Of a stretch of DNA of 64,000 nucleotides, positions 57,277-64,000 are shown one piece after another. The position numbers were made by a program, and so were the translations under genes. The notes under the pieces are model-generated. The model searched no databases and was not told where the DNA came from. It saw only the letters and a program-made list of their open reading frames with translations. The DNA is from Armigeres subalbatus (Eukaryota > Arthropoda > Insecta > Diptera > Culicidae): the NCBI RefSeq assembly GCF_024139115.2, contig NC_085141.1, forward strand, positions 134,911,822 through 134,975,821, written 5' to 3'. How positions within the stretch are numbered: position 1 is the first letter of the stretch; each line of letters begins with the position of its first letter.

Positions 57277-60200
57277 AACTTCCGGAGGAATTCCCGAACG
57301 AACTTCCGGAGGAATTCACGAAGGAACTTCCGGAGGAATTCACGAAGGAACTTCCGGAGGAATTCCCGCAGGAACTTCCGGAGGAATTCCCGAAGGAACT
57401 TCCGGAGGAATTCCCGAAGGAACTTCCGGAAAAATTCTCATAGGAACTTTCGGAGGAATTCCCGCAGGAACTTCCGGAGGAATTCCCGAAGGAACTTCCG
57501 GAGAAATTCTCATAGGAACTTCCGGAGGAATTCGCGAAGGAACTTCCGGAGGAATTTGAAGGAACTTCGGAGGAATTCGAAGGAACTTCCGGAGGAATTC
57601 GAAGGAACTTTCAGAAGAATTCCCGAAGGAACTTCCAGAGGAATTTGAAGGAACTTCCGAGGAATTCTGAAGGAACTTCCGGAGGAATTCCCGCAGGAAC
57701 TTCCGGAGGAATTCTGAAGGAACTTCCGGAGGAATTCCCGAAGGAACTTCCGGAGGAATTTGAAGGAACTTCCGGAGGAATTCCTGAAGGAACTTCCGGA
57801 GAAATTCTCATAGGAACTTCCGGAGGAATTCGCGAAGGAACATCGGAGGAATTCTGAAGGAACTTCCGGAGGAATTCTGAAGGAACTTCCGGAGGAATTC
57901 GAAGGAACTTCGGAGGAATTGAAGGAACTTCCAGAGGAATTCTGAAGGAACTTCCGGATGAATTTCCGAAGGAACTTCCGGAGGAATTCCCGAAGGATCT
58001 TCCGGAGGATTTCCCGAAGGAACTTCCGGGGGAACTCCCGAAGGAGCTTCCGGAGGAATTCCCGAACGAACTTCCGGAGGAATTCACGAAGGAACTTCCG
58101 GAGGAATTCCTGAAAGAACTTCCGGAGGAATTCCTGAAAGAACTTCCGGAGGAATTCCCGAACGAACTTCCGGAGGAATTCACGAAGGAACTTCCGGAGG
58201 AATTCCCGCAGGAACTTCCGGAGGAATTCCCGAAGGAACTTCCGGAAAAATTCTCATAGGAACTTTCGGAGGAATTCCCGCAGGAACTTCCGGAGGAATT
58301 CCCGAAGGAACTTCCGGAGAAATTCTCATAGGAACTTTCGGAGGAATTCCCGCAGGAACTTCCGGAGGAATTCCCGAAGGAACTTCCGGATGAATTTCCG
58401 AAGGAACTTCCGGAAAAGTTCCCGAAGGAACTTCCGGAGGAATTCCCGAAGGAACTTCCGGAGGAATTCCCGAAGAAACTTCCGGAGTAATTCCCGAAGG
58501 AACTTCCGGAGGAATTCCCGAAAGAACTTCCGGAGGAATTCACGAAGGAACTTCCGGAGGAATTCCTGAAAGAACTTCCGGAGGAATTCCCGAACGAACT
58601 TCCGGAGGAATTCACGAAGGAACTTCCGGAGGAATTCCCGTAGGAACTTCCGGAGGAATTCGAAGGAACTTCCGGAAAAATTCTCATAGGAACTTTCGGA
58701 GGAATTCCGCAAGAACTTCGGGAAGAATTCCGAAGGAACCTCCGGAGCAATTCTCGTAGGAACTTCCGGAGCAATTCGCGAAGAAACATCCGGAGGAATT
58801 CCCGAAGGAACTTCGGAGGAATTTGAAGGAACTTCGGAGGAATTCGAAGGAACTTCCGGAGGAATTCCCGAAGGAACTTCCGGATGAATTTCCGAAGGAA
58901 CTTCCGGAAAAGTTCCCGAAGGAACTTCCGGAGGAATTCCCGAAGGAACTTCCGGAGGAATTCCCGAAGAAACTTCCGGAAGAATTCGCGAAGGAACTTC
59001 CGAAGGAATTCGCGAAGGAACTTTCGGGGGAACTCCCGAAGGAACTTTCGGAGGAATTCCCGAAAAAACTTCCGGAGGAATTCCCGAAGGAGCTTCTGGA
59101 GGATTTCACGAAGGAAATTCCGGAGGAATTCCCGAAGGAACTTCGGAGGAATACGAAGGAACTTCCGGAGGAATACCCGAAGGAACTTCCGGAGGAATTC
59201 TCATAGGAACTTCCGGAGGAATTCACGAAGGAACTTCCGGAGGAATTCGCGAAGGAACTTCGGAGGAATCCCGAAGGAACTTCCGGAGGAATTCCCGAAG
59301 GAACTTCCGGAAGAATTTCCGAAGGAACTTCCGGAGGAATTCACAAAGGAACTTCCGGAAGAATTCCCGAATGAACTTCCGAAGGAACTCCCGAAGGCAC
59401 TTCCGGAGGAATTCCCATAGGAACCCCTGAAGGAACTACTTCCGAAGAACTTCCGAAGAAATTCCTGAATGAACTTCCGAATGAAGTCCTGGAAAATCTT
59501 CCGGGTAATTCCTTGAGGAACTTCCGAAGGAATTCCTGGAGGAACTTTCGAAGGAATTCGTGGAGGAACTTTCGAAGGAATTTCTGGAGGAACTTCCGAA
59601 AAAAATCCTGGAACAACTTCCGAAGAAATTCCTGGAGGAACTTCCGAAGGAACTCTTGTCGGATTTTCGAAGGAATTCCTGGCGGAACTCCCGAAGAAAT
59701 TCCTGGAGGAACTTCCGAAGGAATTCCAGGAGGAACTCGAAGGAATTCCTGAAGGATCTTCCGAAGGAATTCCTGGAGGAACATCCGAAGGAATTTCTGG
59801 AGAGGATTTCTAGAGGAAATTCCGGAGGAATTCCTAGAGGTACTTCCGGAAGAATTCCTGGAGAAACTTCCGAAGGAATCTCTGGAGAAACTTCTGAAAG
59901 AATTCCTGGAGAAACTTTCGAAGGAATTACTGGAGAAACTTCCGAAGGAATTCCTGGAGAAACTTCCGAGGGAATTCCTGGAGAAACTTCCGAAGGAATT
60001 CCTGGAGAAACTTCCAAAGGAATTTCTGGATAAACTTCCAAAGGAATTTCTGCAGTAACTTCCGAAAGAATTTCTGGAGGATCTTCCGAAAGAATTCCTG
60101 GATAAATTTGGGAGAAATTCCTGGAGAAACTTCCGAAGAAATTCCTGGAAGAACTTCTGAAGGAATTCCTGGAGAAACTTCCGAAAGAATTTCTGGAGGA

Positions 60201-60632
60201 ACTTCCGAAGGAATTCCAGAAGGAACTTCTGGAGGAATTACTGGAGGAACTTCCGGAGGAATTCCAGGAGGAACTTCCGGAGGAATTCCAGGAGGAACTT
60301 CCGGAGGAATTCCTGGAGTAACTTCTGGAGTAATTCCTGGAGAAACTTCCGAAGGGACTCCTGGAGGAACTTCCAGAGGAATTTTTGTAGAAAATTCCGG
60401 AGGAATTCCAGGAGGATTTACTGTAGGAACTTCCGGAGGAATTACTGGAGCAACTTCCGGAGTAATTCCTGAAGGAACTTCAGAAGAAATTCCTGGAGGA
60501 ACTTCTGGAGGATTTCCTAGAGGAGCTTCTGGAGGATTTCCTGGAGGAATTTACGGAGGAACTTCCGGAGGAATTCCCGGAGGTACTTCCGGAGGAACTT
60601 CTGGAGGAATACCTGGAGGGACTTCCGTAGGA
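57277..60632. repeat. 24-bp satellite, right block
   Basis: Continues the array interrupted by the LINE (GGAACTTCCGGAGGAATTCC units). Larger repeats are visible: a block at about 57,280-57,560 recurs near 58,060-58,330. Toward 59,430-60,630 units diverge to CTGGAGGAACTTCCGAAGG and then CTGGAGGAACTTCCGGAGG forms. Frames such as 57,611-58,789 and 60,108-60,740 are repeat by-products. Confidence 0.93.
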
Positions 60633-60740
60633 ATTTGTCTTGATTATCTTTTTTGTACTGTTTGTCTTAGTTGGTTTATTTGTCTCTTTTATTTTGCTTA
60701 TTTGTTCTATTTGTCTTATTTGTTTTTTTTTATTTTCTAG
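60633..60740. repeat. Degenerate 9-bp satellite remnant (ATTTGTCTT)
   Basis: TTTGTCTT, TTATTTGTC, CTTATTTG and TATTTGTCTTATTTG are reverse-complement forms of the 46,382-49,916 unit. The 24-bp satellite is therefore bordered on both outer sides by this satellite, in inverted orientation. Confidence 0.6.
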
Positions 60741-61319
60741 TGTCACGCTAGATACAAAGTTGACGGACTTTCTACCGCTCTCATCGCTCCTTTCCTGCCG
60801 TGCGCCACAAGAAAATGTGCTGTTGGCTGCTCTCCCGAAATGGTAACTTTTGTATGGAATTTAAAAAACTTGGTTGAAGTAAAAAGAGCTTCCTGCAAAA
60901 TTTATTGCGGTGACATATACTTTTTATTACATCAAAATGATCGTTGGAAAAATTCAAAAATTTTGTCAGTTGGGTTTTGCGAAATTCGGTTCCTTTGTGC
61001 CTCAAATCATCGGAGAGAGGTACTGAGAAGCGAAAATTTCAGTTGTACAATAGATCAGTATTTAGACATTCATTCAAATTTGGGAAATAGTAGGTCCATG
61101 AAATTTTGTAGGAACATTCCTTGATATATTTCAAAGAGATTGTCAGTTGGGATAAGCGAAATTCGTTCCCAATTCCGAGTTATAGACATTTTAGTACGAA
61201 AATAGCGTTCTACCACGAGAGGGCTTCCCTCAGACCTTAAGATTGGTTATACGGAGCAAAAAGTATCGTTTGGCTGAACTGGTCAAATAATCAATCGCAT
61301 CATACGACCGTAGATATCG
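60741..61319. other. Unique or dispersed sequence, no gene seen
   Basis: No coding signature. A repeated phrase, GTCAGTTGGG-(T/A)-TNNGCGAAATTCG, occurs at about 60,965 and 61,142. Identity unknown. Confidence 0.4.
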
Positions 61320-63290
61320 TTTGGCCGAAAATAGTGATTGTGAAGTGTGAAGTGATTAATGATAATTGAGAAGCTAGATTGAAGTAAGAATTGAAAAGTG
61401 CAAAGTGAGAAATGAGAAAAGGGAAGGGAGAAGTAAGACGTTTCTGTTCTTACTTCTAATGAGACGTCTCACTCCTCATTTCTTGCTTCTCATTTAGCAC
61501 TTCTCACTGTGTAAAGAACGAAATGTGAAGTGAAAAATTAGCAGTGAGATTTTGGAAGTGAAACGTCTCCTTTTTTACTTGCCACTCTTTATTTCTTGCT
61601 TCTCACTGTTAAAAGTGAAATGTGCATAGTGAGAAGCGTTCGGTCAAACAACATGATATTCCGTTCAGCTAACAACCAACTTTTTGGGTCAAATGGTTCT
61701 TTCTGCCAAATTACCCTTTCGACGAAATGGAATTTTCGGCCGAATGCTTTTCTCGTCAAATGACTGTTTCGTTCATACAGAATATTCGTCCATATAACCA
61801 GTTCGTCCAAACGCCATTTTCTGACATTTAACCCGTTCGGCTAAATGGCTTTTTCTGCCTAACAGCGTTTTCGACCAAATAAATCTCGCTTAACTTTTCA
61901 AAAGGACCTAAGTAACATTTTTTTCATGAATTAATTTGAATAGCGCAATCAACAGAACAACATGAAAGCTTTTGATTGCAGTACTCAAATTAATTCATGA
62001 AACAAATGTTACTTAGGACCTTTTGAAAAGTTAAGCGAGAAATCGTTCTGTCCTTCTTTACGGCCAAAAGACGCTTTCGACCAAAATATTTGTTTGGGCA
62101 AATGACGATTCGGTCAAACGGCGTTTTCGGTACATGATCAATTTGATCGAAGGAGAAGGGTCGTTTGGCCGAAACCCATTCGGCTAAATGACATTTGGCA
62201 GAATCCCACTAGGCTAAACAAACCATTAGGCCGAAACCCGTCTGGCCAAAAGGGTAATTTGCCTGAAAGGGTAATTCGGCCGAAAGGGTAACTTGGCCGG
62301 AAGGGTCATTGGCCGAATAGGACATTTGGTCGAATAGGACATTTGGCAGAATAAATCCATTGGCCGAATGGGACATTTGACCGAACATGCAATGAGAAAT
62401 TAGACTCACTTCTCACTCATTTCTCACTTTTCAAATGACATGTTTGGTCAAATGTCCTATTCAGCCAAATGTCCTATTCGACCAAATTTCCTATTCGGCC
62501 AAATGCCCTATTCGGTCAAATGACCTTTTCGGCCAAATGACTCTTTCGGCCAAATGACCCTTCCAGCCAAATGATCAGCCAAACGGGGAAGGGTCATTTG
62601 GCCGAAACCTATTCGACCAAACGGCTTTTGGCCTCACATGCCACTAGGCCGAATTTACCATTTGACCGAACAGACTATTAGGCCGAAAGTTATTTGGCCG
62701 AAAGGGTCATTTGGCCGAATGGGTCATTTGGCCGAAAGGGTCGTTTGGCCGAAAATGTCATTTGGTCGAAAGGGTCATTTAACCGAGAAGGTCGTTTGGC
62801 CGAAAGGGTATTTTGGCCGGAAGTGTAATTTGGCCGAAATGGTGGCTTCGCCGAAAGGGTCATTAGGCCGAAAGTGTCATTTGGCCGAAAGACATTTGGC
62901 CGAATAGGTCATTTGGTCGAAAGGGTCACTTGGCCGAAAGGGCTATTTTGCCAAAAGGGCCATTTGGCCGAAAAGTTCATTTGGCCGAAAAGTGAGAAAT
63001 TAGGAATGAGAAGAGAGACGTCTCACTTCTCACTCAAATTTTTATTTTCTCACTGTAACAAGTGAGTCGTTGTAAAAAGTGAGAATTGCGAAGTGAGTAG
63101 TGAGACGTTTCACTACTCACTTTGCGCTTCTCACATCTCACCACTCACTTTTCACAGTGAGAAGTGATAAATGAGGAGTGAGAAGTGAGACGTCTCACTT
63201 TTATTCTTCATTTATCACTTCTCACTGTGAAAAGTGAGAAGCGCGAAGTGAGTATTGAGACGTCTCACTACTTACTAGGGTTAAAAAAAT
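61320..63290. repeat. 17-bp GGCCGAA satellite mixed with GTGAGAAGTGAGAC palindrome blocks
   Basis: The 17-bp unit GTCATTTGGCCGAAAGG dominates 61,650-62,390 and 62,430-62,990 and changes orientation several times (near 62,110, 62,390 and 62,580). Palindromic blocks centred on GAGACGTCTC with arms of GTGAGAAG lie at about 61,440, 63,020, 63,105, 63,190 and 63,262, spaced ~70-85 bp at the right end. Open frames here are compositional. Confidence 0.85.
61884..62040. mobile_element. 157-bp hairpin MITE
   Basis: The two ends, starting TCTCGCTTAACTTTTCAAAA, are reverse complements over ~56 bp with one or two differences, separated by a ~45-bp loop. It interrupts the 17-bp satellite. No clear TSD (at most AA). 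It has no coding capacity. Confidence 0.7.
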
Positions 63291-64000
63291 TGTTTTTTCT
63301 CCACAGCGCTCATCTGATTCTTTAGCATGCACAATAGGACTGCCCCATTTAAAGGTGTGGCCAAAACTACCAGAAGGCCAATTTCCGATTTGGGCGAGTA
63401 AAATGTGATGAATCCCCAGCTAATAACCTATATTTCTATAATCAGGACGATTTTTATTTTTTAGATTTTTTAGGGAGGGGTGGGGGGCGTACAAACTAGC
63501 CCCTCCTAGAAGTTATATTTTTACGTTTTTTGGGAAAACGGACAGCTTTGCCATGTTTTCGTCTCAAAAGTAACATATTTATATATCGTTACAAAGCTCT
63601 TAAACAGATCTATGCTTCTTCTTCTTCTTCTTCTTCTTCTTCTTCTTCTTCTTCTTCTTCTTCCTTCCTGATCTATGCAATAGCATTCACAGATCTATGC
63701 AATAGGCTTGATAATGTTGTTGTGATGGTTCAACCATAGATGTTCAGTGTTCACTGGTTCTCAAAGCAGATCTGAATCTTTATTTATTGATCGGCTTGAA
63801 CTGAAACAAAGTTTATACAGTCAATATGTAGAACTAACTCTGAAGTAACGACTTACAATTATCAGTTATTCTATTCGCTTATTTGCCTGGTTTCTAACCT
63901 TCTTATTTCTGATATAAATATAATACAATTTTACAATCAAACTATTTGACTACTTGCTCAAAGGCTTTCACTTCAATCCTTCTCCTTTCTTTCTCCTCTA
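63291..64000. other. Unique AT-rich sequence with a CTT microsatellite
   Basis: No gene recognised. It contains a G-rich stretch, GGGAGGGGTGGGGGG, near 63,473 and a direct repeat GATCTATGCAATAG at about 63,669 and 63,691, the first copy just downstream of the microsatellite. Confidence 0.4.
63615..63663. repeat. (CTT)16 microsatellite
   Basis: Uninterrupted CTT repeat of about 49 bp; a poly-Ser frame here is an artefact. Confidence 0.95.

Overview
The window looks like non-genic, repeat-dominated DNA from a mosquito, probably an Aedes-type culicine. That is an inference from LINE families with insect-type proteins, a hAT-like MITE, tRNA-derived and poly(A) retroposons and very abundant short-period satellites. 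No intact host gene can be supported. The only possible host coding piece is a frameshifted first-exon candidate on the minus strand at 13,711-13,978. Nearly all long open frames here come from satellites whose unit length or composition excludes stop codons.

Layout. 1-5,080: AT-rich DNA with a degraded tRNA-Ala-like sequence, a 60-bp hairpin retroposon with a 13-15 bp target-site duplication (TSD), a dead LINE scrap and a 3' fragment of an RTE-type LINE. 5,088-8,660: a compound of short satellites in the order X-Y-X'-Y', flanked by a 50-bp tandem repeat. 9,408-11,140: degenerate 24-bp and ~30-bp tandem repeats carrying a second hairpin retroposon with a 9-bp TSD. 11,600-12,168: a TIR element. 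12,200-14,250: unique, GC-richer sequence with the exon candidate.

14,788-37,413: the main structure, a ~22.6 kb inverted-repeat complex. Two near-identical unique arms of ~1.4 kb face each other across ~20 kb of a 23-bp EcoRI-type satellite. The satellite reverses orientation at about 23,332, 30,613 and 33,005. It carries five dimers (ten copies) of a higher-order unit, and every unit contains the same kind of hairpin retroposon. One dimer is split by a ~422-bp hAT-like MITE (8-bp TSD), which is itself split by a full-length but inactivated RTE LINE (15-bp TSD, one 30-N assembly gap).

37,214-41,257: a 1.1-kb tandem duplication followed by another palindrome centred near 40,107. 41,258-44,390: unique sequence. 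44,391-46,079: a 1.7-kb TIR element with a TTA duplication. 46,382-49,916: a 9-bp satellite. 49,917-60,632: a 24-bp satellite interrupted by a 5.4-kb minus-strand LINE of CR1/L2 type, with an uninterrupted PHD-finger ORF1 and a decayed ORF2. 61,320-63,290: a 17-bp satellite mixed with palindromic GTGAGAAGTGAGAC blocks and a 157-bp hairpin MITE. 63,615-63,663: a (CTT)n microsatellite.

How it fits together: these are parasitic elements and satellites nested in each other. Relative ages can be read from the nesting: satellite and hairpin retroposon, then dimerisation and inversion, then hAT, then RTE. The most novel-looking signals are the ~50-nt hairpin retroposons with apparently covarying stems and the giant foldback-like palindrome.
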